Below, one piece after another: positions 17,878 through 28,025 of a stretch of 64,000 nucleotides of DNA; within the stretch, counting starts at the first letter, position 1; each line of letters starts with the position of its first letter. Made by a program: the position numbers and the translations under genes. The stretch spans positions 234,988-298,987 of the forward strand of contig NZ_KE383932.1 in the NCBI RefSeq assembly GCF_000422845.1, given 5' to 3'. The notes beneath the pieces were generated by a model, which had not been told where the DNA came from, did not search any database, and was given only the letters and a program-made list of their open reading frames with translations. This DNA is from Oceanobacter kriegii DSM 6294. GTDB taxonomy: Bacteria; Pseudomonadota; Gammaproteobacteria; Pseudomonadales; Oceanobacteraceae.

Positions 17878-20517
17878 ATGAGCGAACTCGACCCGAGATT
17901 GCGTGACAAGGTACGTATGCTGGGCAATCTGCTGGGCAATACCATTCGTAACGGCGAAGGCGAAGCCATTCTGGACTGTATTGAAACCGTCCGGCAGCAG
18001 GCCAAACAGGCACGAACCGGCGACAGGGATCAGCGAGAGGTGTTGTTGAACACCCTGAAAAACCTGTCTGAAGACGAGCTGCTACCGGTGGTACGCGGTT
18101 TCAACCAGTTCCTTAACCTTGCCAACATTGCCGACCAGCAACATGGCACCAGCTGGCGTCGCTCTGACGCACTGAAATCCGACCTCGACACCATGTTCTC
18201 GAATTTGCTGGAGCGTTTGCAGCAGCACCAGACCGACATGGCCTCGCTGACTCAAAAAGTCGCCGACCTCAACATTGACCTGGTACTGACAGCACACCCC
18301 ACTGAAGTAACCCGGCGTACCCTGATTCAGAAATACGATGCTGTGACCCGGGCCTTGCAGCAGCTCGATGACCTTAGCGAATCCCACCCCAAACGGGCGC
18401 AGATTGAGACCGAGCTGGCTCAGCTGGTGGAAGAAATCTGGCATACCAACGAAATCCGTAAAACCCGGCCAACCGCCGTTGATGAAGCCCGCTGGGGCTT
18501 TGCGGTGATCGAAAACTCTTTGTGGACGGCGATGCCGGACATGATGCGGGACCTCGATAAACACTTGCAGAATTACGGCGCCGAGGCGCTGCCGCTGGAT
18601 GCCCGGCCGATTCGTTTTGCCTCGTGGATGGGCGGCGACCGTGATGGCAATCCGAATGTGACCGCCAAGGTGACTCGCGAAGTGTTGTATCTGGCTCGCT
18701 GGATGGCGGCCGACCTGTTCCTGCGTGATATCGATGCGTTGGGCAACCAGCTGTCGATGAGCTGCGCCTCGTCGGAGCTGAAACGCGCTTACCCGGAACA
18801 ACCGGACGAACCGTATCGAGCCTGCATGCACGAATTGCGCAGCCGTCTGGAAGACACCCGCAACTGGGCCAATGCCCGCAGGCGGGGACAGGAATTTGAA
18901 GGTAATCCGCTGCTCGACGACGCCGAGCTGATGGAACCGCTGCAAATGTGTTATCGCAGCCTGATGGAGCAAGGGCTGGAGAGCATCGCCAAAGGGCAGT
19001 TGCTGGATACCATTCGTCGCGCCGCCTGTTTTGGCTTGACGCTGGTACGACTCGACATGCGACAGGAATCGTCCCGCCATGCCGGGGTGATGCAGGAAAT
19101 TTGTGAATATTACGGCTGGGGTGACTACCGAAGCTGGCCAGAACAACAAAAGCAGGAGTTCCTGCTGCGTGAACTGTCGTCCCGCCGACCACTGGTGCCG
19201 AAGCACTGGTCGCCTTCGGCGGAGGTGCAGGAAGTGCTCGACAGCGTGGCAGTGCTGGCGACCGAAGCCGGTGCCGGGGTGTCGTGCTATATCATCTCCA
19301 TGGCCAGTGAGCCGTCCGATATTCTGGCGGTCACCTTGCTGCTGCAAGACGCCGGTGTTCGCAATCACTTCCCGGTGGTGCCGTTGTTCGAAACCCTCGA
19401 CGACTTGCAACAATCTGCCCCGCGGATGGAAAAACTCTGGCAGGTTGAATGGTATCGCCACTACTGCCAGCGCAAGCAACAGGTGATGATCGGCTATTCC
19501 GACTCGTCCAAGGATGCCGGTCAGCTGGCGGCCGTGTGGGCGCAGTATCAGGCTCAGGAAGCACTCACCGACATTGCTGAGCAAGCGGGCATTTCGCTGG
19601 TGCTGTTCCACGGCCGTGGTGGCACGGTTGGCCGTGGTGGCGGTCCGACCCACCGGGCGATTCTGGCGCAGCCGCCGGGGTCGGTGGCGGGTGGCTTGCG
19701 CGTGACAGAGCAGGGGGAAATGATCCGCTTCAAGTTTGGCCAGCCGGATATTGCTCGTCGTAACCTGAAGATTTATGTCTCGGCGGTGCTGGAAGCCAAT
19801 CTGTTGCCGTCGGAAGCGCCCAAAGCCGAATGGCGTCAGCAAATGAGCGAGCTGGCAGAGCTTGGGGTTGCGTCTTACCGTGAGATGGTGAAAGACACGC
19901 CGGAGTTTGTCCGTTACTTCCGCAGTGCTACTCCGGAGTCCGAGCTGGGCAAGTTGGCTCTGGGCAGTCGCCCGGCGCGACGCAAAGCTGGTGGTGGCAT
20001 TGAAACCTTACGGGCGATTCCGTGGATCTTCGCCTGGACCCAGATGCGGCTGATGCTGCCCGCCTGGCTTGGTGCCGACGATGCACTGGAACAATGTCAG
20101 CAAGACGGCAAGCTGGAGCAACTGAAAGGCATGTACCAACAGTGGCCGTTCTTCCGCACCTACGTTGATATGCTCGAAATGGTGGTCAGCAAGGCCGATC
20201 CGGCCATTGCCCAATATTACGAAGCGCGGCTGGTCGAGCCTGAATTGCAGGCGTTGGGTAGTCAGTTGCGGTTACGGCTGGGCAAGGTGAAAGGGCTGGT
20301 GTTGGCCATTAACGGACAGGACCAGCTGCTGGATAACCATCCGATTTTGCGGGATTCGATGACGGTACGGGACCCATACACAGACCCGCTGCATTACTTG
20401 CAGGCAGAGCTGCTGTACCGCGAGCGTCAGCATCCGGAGATCGTGCCGCAAGTGGTTGAAGAAGCGATCAAGGTCACCATGGCGGGCATTGCCGCGGGGA
20501 TGCGAAATACCGGTTAA
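17878..20517 (+). CDS. ppc: Phosphoenolpyruvate carboxylase
   Basis: An 879-residue enzyme (E. coli 883) that carboxylates PEP to oxaloacetate, replenishing the TCA cycle. Catalytic landmarks are VLTAHPTEV with H140, the ASWMGGDRDGNPNVT loop, and FHGRGGTVGRGGGPTH; QGEMIRFKFG and the C-terminal MRNTG end match the family. ATG 17878 is preferred to an upstream in-frame start, since AGGGAG at 17863-17868 precedes it and the product then aligns with known PEPC N-termini. It is divergent from the 17372-17704 gene and ends at a strong terminator. Confidence 0.97.
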   Translation: MSELDPRLRDKVRMLGNLLGNTIRNGEGEAILDCIETVRQQAKQARTGDRDQREVLLNTLKNLSEDELLPVVRGFNQFLNLANIADQQHGTSWRRSDALKSDLDTMFSNLLERLQQHQTDMASLTQKVADLNIDLVLTAHPTEVTRRTLIQKYDAVTRALQQLDDLSESHPKRAQIETELAQLVEEIWHTNEIRKTRPTAVDEARWGFAVIENSLWTAMPDMMRDLDKHLQNYGAEALPLDARPIRFASWMGGDRDGNPNVTAKVTREVLYLARWMAADLFLRDIDALGNQLSMSCASSELKRAYPEQPDEPYRACMHELRSRLEDTRNWANARRRGQEFEGNPLLDDAELMEPLQMCYRSLMEQGLESIAKGQLLDTIRRAACFGLTLVRLDMRQESSRHAGVMQEICEYYGWGDYRSWPEQQKQEFLLRELSSRRPLVPKHWSPSAEVQEVLDSVAVLATEAGAGVSCYIISMASEPSDILAVTLLLQDAGVRNHFPVVPLFETLDDLQQSAPRMEKLWQVEWYRHYCQRKQQVMIGYSDSSKDAGQLAAVWAQYQAQEALTDIAEQAGISLVLFHGRGGTVGRGGGPTHRAILAQPPGSVAGGLRVTEQGEMIRFKFGQPDIARRNLKIYVSAVLEANLLPSEAPKAEWRQQMSELAELGVASYREMVKDTPEFVRYFRSATPESELGKLALGSRPARRKAGGGIETLRAIPWIFAWTQMRLMLPAWLGADDALEQCQQDGKLEQLKGMYQQWPFFRTYVDMLEMVVSKADPAIAQYYEARLVEPELQALGSQLRLRLGKVKGLVLAINGQDQLLDNHPILRDSMTVRDPYTDPLHYLQAELLYRERQHPEIVPQVVEEAIKVTMAGIAAGMRNTG

Positions 20518-20561
20518 CCTTTCCCGGAACCGGCTGAATAGTGAATATTCAATCGATGAAT

Positions 20562-20597
20562 AAAGCGCCAGCCACTTGTGTGTCTGGCGCTTTTTTG
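20562..20597 (+). terminator. Rho-independent terminator after ppc
   Basis: AAAGCGCCAG (20562-20571) pairs with CTGGCGCTTT (20584-20593) around a 12-base loop, followed by a T run. A clear terminator for ppc. Confidence 0.88.
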
Positions 20598-21634
<1,037 letters not shown>

Positions 21635-21656
21635 TCCCGACGCTCCAGAACTGCAA

Positions 21657-21681
21657 AGAAGCGCCTTCGGGCGCTTTTTTT
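21657..21681 (+). terminator. Rho-independent terminator after adk
   Basis: AAGCGCC, TTCG loop, GGCGCTT, then a run of T. It separates adk from tsaB. Confidence 0.88.
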
Positions 21682-21777
21682 ATGGCCGCTGTTTCTGCGC
21701 TGCCGTTGCTGTAATCGGCCATCGTCCAGTCCCGTCTTCATTGCTATACTGCGCGCTTTTCGCTTAGGGCAGTACGT

Positions 21778-22509
21778 ATGGCCAACCTGTTGATTCTCGA
21801 TGCATCTTCTTCCTTGTGTTCCGTGACCTTGCTGAACGGGGAGCAGCGCCATGATTTGTCCGAGACCCAACCCCGTCGTCATGCCCAGCGGTTGCTGCCA
21901 ATGGTGGATGAAGTGCTGCAATTGGCCGGTTTGCCCAAGGCTGAGCTGGATGGCATTGCCTACGCTCGCGGCCCAGGCTCTTTTACGGGTATTCGTATTG
22001 CAGTGAGCGTGGTGCAGGGCATTGCCATGGGGCTGGATATTCCGGTGTACGGTTTCTCTACCCTGCAAATGCTGGCTCAGCAGAGTGCCGCCAGCCTGGG
22101 TGGTCAGCCGGACCGTATTGTCAGCATTCTGGATGCTCACATGGGCGAGGTGTTCTGGGGCGTGTATCAGCGTCAGGACAATGGCATCTGGGCCCTTGTG
22201 GGCGACGAGCACGTTGGAGCGCCGGACGTTTGCGCGGCGGCTCTTGCCGAGGCCTTTGGCTCTGAGCCTGAGTCCAACTGGTGTCTTGCTGGCAATGGCG
22301 TCAAATTGCTGCCAGAGAGCATGCCGCTACCGACTCAATGCGCACGGCTGGAAGACATAGAGCCTTTGTGTGGTTTTGCTACGGCACCGGTGCAGGCTGC
22401 CTGGCAGCAACAGCTGTTTGGTGAGCTGGACCAATACCCACCGGTTTACCTGCGGGATTCCGTTGCCTGGAAGAAACTCGACGAGCAGCCGAGCCTGCTG
22501 AAACGCTGA
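21778..22509 (+). CDS. tsaB: tRNA t6A biosynthesis protein TsaB
   Basis: A 243-residue ASKHA-fold protein that pairs with TsaD and TsaE to make N6-threonylcarbamoyladenosine at position 37 of ANN-decoding tRNAs. The N-terminal LLILDASSSLCSVTLL, the RRHAQRLLPM segment and the YARGPGSFTGIRI loop are family-specific. It probably has its own promoter after the adk terminator. uppP follows 80 bp later. Confidence 0.94.
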   Translation: MANLLILDASSSLCSVTLLNGEQRHDLSETQPRRHAQRLLPMVDEVLQLAGLPKAELDGIAYARGPGSFTGIRIAVSVVQGIAMGLDIPVYGFSTLQMLAQQSAASLGGQPDRIVSILDAHMGEVFWGVYQRQDNGIWALVGDEHVGAPDVCAAALAEAFGSEPESNWCLAGNGVKLLPESMPLPTQCARLEDIEPLCGFATAPVQAAWQQQLFGELDQYPPVYLRDSVAWKKLDEQPSLLKR

Positions 22510-22589
22510 GTGACATAATTCCCTGATTGAATTCAGGATCTGTTTTGCCCGGCGGCTGATCGCCGGTTGTTCATTATCAAGGAGAGCCC

Positions 22590-23387
22590 GTGGGATTTTT
22601 TGAAACCTTTGTTCTGGCCATTGTGCAGGGCATTACCGAATTTTTGCCAATCTCGAGTTCAGCGCATCTGATTCTTCCCTCCCAGGTGTTAGGTTGGCAG
22701 GATCAGGGCTTGGCTTTTGATGTGGCGGTGCACTTTGGCACTTTGCTGGCGGTAGTTTGGTACTACCGGGCCGAATTGCAGCGCATGATTGCCGGGTTCT
22801 TTACCACTGGCTTTACCAAAACGCCCAACGCCGACGCCAAGCTGTCGTGGATGGTGGCACTGGCGACCGTGCCAGCGGTGATCTTTGGCCTGTTGGGCGA
22901 AAGCTTCATTGAAGAAAACCTCCGCTCCACCACTGTGATTGCGACCACGACCATCGTATTCGGTGTGATTCTGGGGCTGTCGGACCGCTTCAAATCCCAT
23001 CGCAATGATCTCACCGAAATGACCATCGCGTTGGCATTGGCGATTGGCTTTGCTCAGGCTCTGGCGTTGATTCCGGGTACCTCTCGCTCGGGCATCACCA
23101 TGACCGCGGCGTTGTTTTTGGGTTTCCACCGTCTGGATGCAGCGCGTTTCTCATTCCTGCTGTCGATCCCTCTGATTCTGGCGGCCAGTGGCCTGAAAAC
23201 CATTGAACTGATCAGTGCCGACACTTTGGTCGACTGGGGTACTTTGCTGCTGGGCGTGGCCATTTCCGGCATCAGCGCCTGGGCGGGCATTCATTACTTC
23301 CTGCAGTTGGTCGATCGTGTCGGCATGTTGCCATTCGTGATCTATCGCCTGTTACTGGGTGCCGTGTTGTTCCTGTTCTTTGTGTAA
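22590..23387 (+). CDS. uppP: Undecaprenyl-diphosphatase UppP (BacA)
   Basis: A 265-residue polytopic membrane enzyme that recycles undecaprenyl pyrophosphate for peptidoglycan and LPS synthesis; overproduction gives bacitracin resistance in E. coli. Both active-site segments are present: GITEFLPISSSAHLIL near residue 14-29 and PGTSRSGITM near 160. The GTG start at 22590 has AAGGAGAG just upstream. About seven to eight hydrophobic helices can be seen. Confidence 0.95.
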   Translation: MGFFETFVLAIVQGITEFLPISSSAHLILPSQVLGWQDQGLAFDVAVHFGTLLAVVWYYRAELQRMIAGFFTTGFTKTPNADAKLSWMVALATVPAVIFGLLGESFIEENLRSTTVIATTTIVFGVILGLSDRFKSHRNDLTEMTIALALAIGFAQALALIPGTSRSGITMTAALFLGFHRLDAARFSFLLSIPLILAASGLKTIELISADTLVDWGTLLLGVAISGISAWAGIHYFLQLVDRVGMLPFVIYRLLLGAVLFLFFV

Positions 23388-23422
23388 AACCCTTGATGAT
23401 GTGAGCGGACCGAAAACGCCTT

Positions 23423-24229
23423 ATGCCTGAATTGATTTGTCTGAATGCCGACCTGCAACCTGCCGCCCGTCAGTGGTGTGAACAGTTCGGATTTACCTAT
23501 GGCAGCAAGGCGTCGCTTCTTGAGCCAGGGTTCCATCTGGTGTTGGGCTTCGATGGACTGGCGTTGCAAGAAGGCGGCAAGAAAGGCAAAGCCCGGGTAC
23601 AGGTCGACTTCACCGCTGGAGCAGCCGCCCATCGACGCAAGTTTGGTGGCGGCATGGGACAGGACATTGCCAAGGCCGTTGGCATCAGCAGTGGCTATAA
23701 ACCGTCAGTGATTGATGCCACCGCCGGGCTTGGCCGTGACAGCTTTGTGCTGGCCACCCTTGGTTGTACGGTGCGAGCCCACGAGCGTCAGCCGGTGGTT
23801 GCAGCCTTGTTGCAGGATGGTTTGCAGCGAGCGGTGGATGACCCGGATGTGGGCGATATCATTGCCCGTATGTCGCTGAAATTCGGCTCCAGCCACGAAT
23901 TGCTACAGCCGATCGACAACCCGGCGGATAAGCCCGATGTGGTGTATCTGGACCCGATGTTTGGTGAAGATGCCAAGGGCTCGGCGCAGGTGAAAAAGGA
24001 CATGCAGGCGTTTCGTAGCTTGGTTGGTGCCGATATGGACGCCGATGAATTGCTCGATCATGCCCTTGGGGTGGCTCGCTGTCGTGTGGTGGTCAAGCGG
24101 GGCCGTAAGGCAGTGCCATTGGCCGACCGTGCTCCCAGCTATTCACTGACGGGCAAGTCGAATCGCTTTGATGTGTATGCACTCGCCAAAGTCGCTCCGT
24201 TCGCAAGCGAAGCGTTTGTCGATAGCTGA
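23423..24229 (+). CDS. rsmJ: 16S rRNA (guanine-1516-N2)-methyltransferase RsmJ
   Basis: A 268-residue SAM-dependent methyltransferase (former YhiQ). The SAM-binding segment VIDATAGLGRDSFVLA is followed by the acidic strand AHERQPVVAALL and the catalytic-region motif VVYLDPMFG, then the RVVVKRGRKA segment near the end, all as in the RsmJ family. It is convergent with plsB, and only a short hairpin region separates the two. Confidence 0.92.
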   Translation: MPELICLNADLQPAARQWCEQFGFTYGSKASLLEPGFHLVLGFDGLALQEGGKKGKARVQVDFTAGAAAHRRKFGGGMGQDIAKAVGISSGYKPSVIDATAGLGRDSFVLATLGCTVRAHERQPVVAALLQDGLQRAVDDPDVGDIIARMSLKFGSSHELLQPIDNPADKPDVVYLDPMFGEDAKGSAQVKKDMQAFRSLVGADMDADELLDHALGVARCRVVVKRGRKAVPLADRAPSYSLTGKSNRFDVYALAKVAPFASEAFVDS

Positions 24230-24271
24230 GCCTCTGGTGTTAACAGCGAGCTGAGTTAGAACAATCTACAA

Positions 24272-24288
24272 CCTGCGTGTCTCGCAGG
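24272..24288. terminator. Possible hairpin between rsmJ and plsB
   Basis: CCTGCG and CGCAGG flank a 5-base loop between convergent genes. No T-run on either strand, so termination is only a possibility. Confidence 0.3.
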
Positions 24289-24300
24289 CTGGTCCTCCTG

Positions 24301-26748
24301 TTACAAGCTGCGCTGAATGGTATGGCGCACGCTGCCATCCAGTGCTTTCTCCAACTGCACAATCAAGAGTTCCAGGCCGCCAACAATGGCCAGCTTGCCG
24401 TCGTCGGATTCGGCCAGTACCTGCTGCTTCAGTAGCTGGTTAACCAGCGTACGGAACAGGCTCTTATCGAAAAACTCCGGCGCATTGAGGCCATGCAGCA
24501 GGCTGATACGCTGGGCAATCAGGGTGCTCTGTTGTTCCAGCCGTTCGGCGCTAAACACCTCGGAACCGTGATGGTTCAACAGTGCCAGTGTCAGGTAGTA
24601 ACGTTCCAGTGTTGGCATCATCAGGTGAGCCATGGCCTCCAGCTCGTTGTAAGCCGAGTCACGGTCGTCGACGGCCTTGTAGATGCCGTCGTCGTGCTTC
24701 AGGTAGCCCGCCGAACACAACTGTTGCAGCCAGCCCAACACCTGATGTTCCAGTTCATCCTCTTGCCATGGCAAGAACAGTTCGGCCTTCAGGTACGGGA
24801 ACAAGGCCCGCACGGATTCGTGAATCTGGCTGAACAGCATGCCCTGACGGTGGCTCAGCAAACAGCACAGGATGCCAGGCAGGGCCAACAAGTGCAGAAC
24901 GTTGTTGCGATAGTAGGTGAGTGACACCGCCTGACGGTCGTCGGCGTGAATCAGATCGCCCATGTCGTGGCTCAAACGGCTGATGGTGCCGAGGGTTTCG
25001 GCGTGGTCAATCCAGTCTTCCGGTTGGCCTTCGCTGACGTGGGTCATCTGGCTGATGGGGACCGCTTCGATCATGGCAGACCATTGCTCCAGACGCTGGA
25101 TCAAGGCGGTTTCCGGCATCGCCTCGCGGGGGCTGGCCAGCAAGGCCATGGCCACCAGGTTGATCGGGTTCACCGACGCTGCACGGTTGATTTCAGTGAC
25201 AATGCGCTGGGCCAGTTGGTCGACCACGTCGCGTGCCCATTCCGGCCGGTATTCGCTGGCGGCATGATCCTGCTGACGCCACTCGGGCTGTCGCTGGTTA
25301 AGGAATTCGGTCAGGTACACCGGGTCGCCAAAGGTCACGTGCACCTTGCCAAAGTTACGACGGAAGGATTTCAGGGTGCCGACAACGCCCAGCAAACTTT
25401 CCTTGCGCTTTTTGGCGCCTTTCAGCTCTTTCTGATAGCTGTTGGCTTCAAATACTTTTTCATAGCCGACATACACCGGCATAAACAGAATCGGTTTGCG
25501 GCTGTCGCGCAAATAGCTGCGCAGGGTCATGGCCAGCATGCCGGCTTTCGGTTGCAATGTCCGGCCGGTACGGCTGCGGCCACCTTCAACGAAATATTCG
25601 GCCGAATAACCACGGGTGAAAATGGTGTGCAGGTATTCGTCGAACACGGCGGCATAGAGTGGGTTGTCGCGGAACGAGCGACGAATAAAGAAAGCACCGC
25701 CACGGCGTAAAATTGGCCCCACTACTGGAATATTGAGGTTAATGCCTGCGGCAATTTGCGGCAGCTGCAAGCCACTGTGGTACAGCACATACGACAACAG
25801 CAGGTAATCAATGTGGCTGCGATGGCAGGGCACATAAATCACTTCGTTGTCGCGGGCGGCGGTTTTCAGTTGTTCGATGTTGTGGATTTTGACGCCGTCA
25901 TAGAGGGTGTTCCAAACCCAGCTTAACAGCACATCCAGAAAGCGTACGGTGGTGTAGGAGATGTTGGAGGCGATCTCGTCAGCGTATTTGAGGGCTTTCT
26001 TGCGCGCTCGTGGTGGCGACATGCCGTTGTTATCGACGGCGTTGTCGATGGCTTTCTTCACCAGCGGACGGTTGGGGATCTGGCTGATCAGGGTGCGGCG
26101 GTGCGACAGGTCCGGGCCAATAACGGTTTGGCCAACCACGCGGAAATGGGTGCGCAGCAACATACCGGTTTTACGCGCCAGCTGGGCCGGGGTGGTGGTG
26201 TTCTTTACCAGTCGCTTCATCGACACCGGCCGACTGAAATGCACGAAGGTATTGCGGCCGTTAATCAGGATCGCCATCAAGGTGAACAGGCGACCACCGA
26301 GAGTACCGCTGTTCTGAATCCAGATACGCAGGAATGAGCCTTCTTTCTCCGGGCCGCGGCCCCAGAACACGCGTACGGGGACAATTTCGAGTTCCTGCTC
26401 CGGATGAGCAATTTGCCATTGGGCCAATTGCTGCAAGGCCTTGCTGGTGACCGGTTTGCCTTCCTTGCGGAACGGGCCGCCAGCACGGCGATAGACATGG
26501 AAAAAGGGTGTCAGGCCCGCTGCGGCGTAGCCTTTTTGCAGTGGCTGGGGCCACTCAAACTCGGCCACTTCGCGGTCAACCACCAGGGTTTCAGCCAGTG
26601 ACGGGTATAAAAAGGCATACACCCGGATGGTGCCGTCGGGATTGCCCTGGGACTGCTGTGGGCCAATCAGTCGGGTTTTCAGAATCAGATACAGCGCCTT
26701 TTGTAGCCAGCGCAGCATGGTTTGTCGCGTTCTTGATAACCAGCTCAT
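24301..26748 (-). CDS. plsB: Glycerol-3-phosphate acyltransferase PlsB
   Basis: An 815-residue inner-membrane acyltransferase making lysophosphatidic acid from glycerol-3-phosphate and acyl-CoA or acyl-ACP, the first step of phospholipid synthesis. The catalytic HX4D block is CHRSHIDYLLL (H309, D314); the glycerol-phosphate-binding motifs RRGGAFFIRRSF and FVEGGRSRTGR follow, then the block with PILFMPVYVGYEKV. Length matches E. coli PlsB (807). No strong ribosome binding site is seen at ATG 26748; an internal Met at residue 11 is an alternative start. Confidence 0.95.
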   Translation of the reverse strand: MSWLSRTRQTMLRWLQKALYLILKTRLIGPQQSQGNPDGTIRVYAFLYPSLAETLVVDREVAEFEWPQPLQKGYAAAGLTPFFHVYRRAGGPFRKEGKPVTSKALQQLAQWQIAHPEQELEIVPVRVFWGRGPEKEGSFLRIWIQNSGTLGGRLFTLMAILINGRNTFVHFSRPVSMKRLVKNTTTPAQLARKTGMLLRTHFRVVGQTVIGPDLSHRRTLISQIPNRPLVKKAIDNAVDNNGMSPPRARKKALKYADEIASNISYTTVRFLDVLLSWVWNTLYDGVKIHNIEQLKTAARDNEVIYVPCHRSHIDYLLLSYVLYHSGLQLPQIAAGINLNIPVVGPILRRGGAFFIRRSFRDNPLYAAVFDEYLHTIFTRGYSAEYFVEGGRSRTGRTLQPKAGMLAMTLRSYLRDSRKPILFMPVYVGYEKVFEANSYQKELKGAKKRKESLLGVVGTLKSFRRNFGKVHVTFGDPVYLTEFLNQRQPEWRQQDHAASEYRPEWARDVVDQLAQRIVTEINRAASVNPINLVAMALLASPREAMPETALIQRLEQWSAMIEAVPISQMTHVSEGQPEDWIDHAETLGTISRLSHDMGDLIHADDRQAVSLTYYRNNVLHLLALPGILCCLLSHRQGMLFSQIHESVRALFPYLKAELFLPWQEDELEHQVLGWLQQLCSAGYLKHDDGIYKAVDDRDSAYNELEAMAHLMMPTLERYYLTLALLNHHGSEVFSAERLEQQSTLIAQRISLLHGLNAPEFFDKSLFRTLVNQLLKQQVLAESDDGKLAIVGGLELLIVQLEKALDGSVRHTIQRSL

Positions 26749-26893
26749 GTTGCCAAAGTGTCCGAATCAGGGTGAATGTTATGGGAGTGTGGAAAAAACC
26801 GATGTTGTTTTTATAGGTAATGATTTGGGGTATCGGTTGTCAGAACGATTTAAGCAGACTGCTGTGATGTATTCACGATAATCAATTCATTCA

Positions 26894-27139
26894 TTAATAA
26901 TGTGGTGGAGGCACATCATCGGATGGCGATTTTGACATGCCCTGGGACTGCATCAGTTGTTCCAGACGCTGATTCATCAGTTGCATGGCCTGGCGTGCCA
27001 GTTCAAAGTCACCGTTCAAACGCGAAACCTGCTGGTTCAGGGCGTCGATCAGCTCATCGGAATAGGCATTTCGCATTTCCAGTTCCTGGATTCGGTCCAG
27101 TGCTGATGCGAGTTGGGCGGAAAGATCGGTATCGCTCAT
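26894..27139 (-). CDS. slyX: SlyX family protein
   Basis: An 81-residue, almost entirely coiled-coil protein (LASALDRIQELEMRNAYSDE, then DALNQQVSRLNGDFELARQA) ending in the SlyX-typical proline/histidine tail (PPPHY). Function is unknown. I start at ATG 27139 (MSDTDLSAQL); a longer frame upstream is not supported by the family. It is divergent from the cold-shock gene at 27283. Confidence 0.85.
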   Translation of the reverse strand: MSDTDLSAQLASALDRIQELEMRNAYSDELIDALNQQVSRLNGDFELARQAMQLMNQRLEQLMQSQGMSKSPSDDVPPPHY

Positions 27140-27282
27140 TGTGTTTTTGGTCCTGCCTTTGCGTGGTTCGCTATCATATTGATTTTTTTGGAAATTTGGG
27201 ATTACATTCAAAGAGTAAGGTTAGTTTGTCCTTACTGCGTGAATGATAAAAATATCGTTAGTCGTTATATACAGGTAGCAAT

Positions 27283-27753
27283 ATGGCAAAAAAAATAAGT
27301 TTGGCACTGCTGTGTGCCGTCATTGTACTGGTTGCGTTCTGGTTGTCATTTACTTCCCTGCTGGGTGATCTTGTACTGGCAGATGGTTCTTCTGTGGCAG
27401 ATGCATTGCCACTGGCAATTCCGATGATTGTGTTCCTGGCCGGTTTGGCAGGGGGCCTGGTAGCCGTGTTTATGGCGGGTGGGGATTCTGAACCACGTCG
27501 TCGTCAGCGCAGCTCTGGCACCATGGTTGAGGAAGACGTTGATGACGGCCGTGAGCGTGGTGTCGTCAAGTGGTTCAACGTAAAAAAAGGCTTCGGCTTT
27601 ATTACCTGGGATGAAGGTGAAGACGTGTTCGTACACTTCCGCTCCATCCGTGGCCAGGGCCATCGCTCCCTGACCGAAGGCCAGCGTGTGAAGTTCACTG
27701 TGGTTCGCGGTGACAAAGGCCCGCAAGCCGAGGATGTATCCGCGGTGCGTTAA
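27283..27753 (+). CDS. Membrane-anchored cold-shock domain protein
   Basis: A 156-residue protein with two predicted transmembrane helices (about 4-28 and 42-67), a basic then acidic linker ([15 protein letters not shown]) and a C-terminal cold-shock domain (91-156). Both nucleic-acid-binding motifs are intact: RNP1 KGFGFI (102-107) and RNP2 VFVHF (115-119). The expected topology puts the domain in the cytoplasm. Proteins with this layout are annotated in related gammaproteobacteria, but I know of no characterised function; tethering an RNA- or ssDNA-binding domain to the membrane is the inference. A terminator follows directly. Confidence 0.85.
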   Translation: MAKKISLALLCAVIVLVAFWLSFTSLLGDLVLADGSSVADALPLAIPMIVFLAGLAGGLVAVFMAGGDSEPRRRQRSSGTMVEEDVDDGRERGVVKWFNVKKGFGFITWDEGEDVFVHFRSIRGQGHRSLTEGQRVKFTVVRGDKGPQAEDVSAVR

Positions 27754-27778
27754 TACCGCAGTTTGGTATTTTCCTGAA

Positions 27779-27803
27779 GAAAGCGGCTCCGGCCGCTTTT
27801 TTT
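27779..27803 (+). terminator. Rho-independent terminator after the cold-shock gene
   Basis: AAGCGGC, TCCG loop, GCCGCTT and seven T. It ends just 30 bp before the heptamer array. Confidence 0.9.
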
Positions 27804-27833
27804 GTCGCTGGCGTTTGGTGTTTGATTATTGTT

Positions 27834-27966
27834 CGCCAGACGCCAGACGCCAGACGCCAGACGCCAGACGCCAGACGCCAGACGCCAGACGCCAGACACC
27901 AGACACCCGACACCCGACACCCGACACCCGACACCCGACACCCGACACCCGACACCCGACACCCGA
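27834..27966. repeat. Two-part heptamer tandem array (19 units, 133 bp)
   Basis: Nine perfect copies of CGCCAGA (27834-27896), one hybrid unit CACCAGA (27897-27903), then nine perfect copies of CACCCGA (27904-27966). The hybrid differs from each neighbour type by one base, so it marks the junction. The right-hand unit is the same 7-mer (rotated) as the array at 17324-17369. The array ends 5 bp before a sigma-54 promoter for flhA. Long open frames over this stretch on both strands are by-products of the repeat and are not genes. Confidence 0.97.
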
Positions 27967-27971
27967 TTTTC

Positions 27972-27987
27972 TGGCCCGGTTAGTGCA
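27972..27987 (+). promoter_or_regulatory. Sigma-54 promoter for flhA operon
   Basis: TGGCCCGGTTAGTGCA has the -24 GG and -12 GC dinucleotides with exactly ten bases between (GG 27973-27974, GC 27985-27986) and matches the TGGCNCG-N4-nTGCA consensus. Transcription should start near 27998, about 28 bases before flhA. Sigma-54 plus FleQ control of flhA is known in polar-flagellated pseudomonads. The upstream activator region would fall on the heptamer array. Confidence 0.75.
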
Positions 27988-28025
27988 ACACCCTCCATAG
28001 ATTCAATTTTCTGACGGGTAGGGTT

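Noticed and set aside
18082..19842. 586-codon minus-strand frame
   Set aside because: Antisense shadow of ppc.
27834..27966. CRISPR array
   Set aside because: Units are 7 bp, head to tail, with no spacers, and there are no cas genes.
27695..28000. Long open frames on both strands with heptapeptide repeats (TPDTRHP or VSGVGCR)
   Set aside because: They arise because a 7-bp repeat is open in all frames; no ribosome binding site and they overlap a promoter and terminator.
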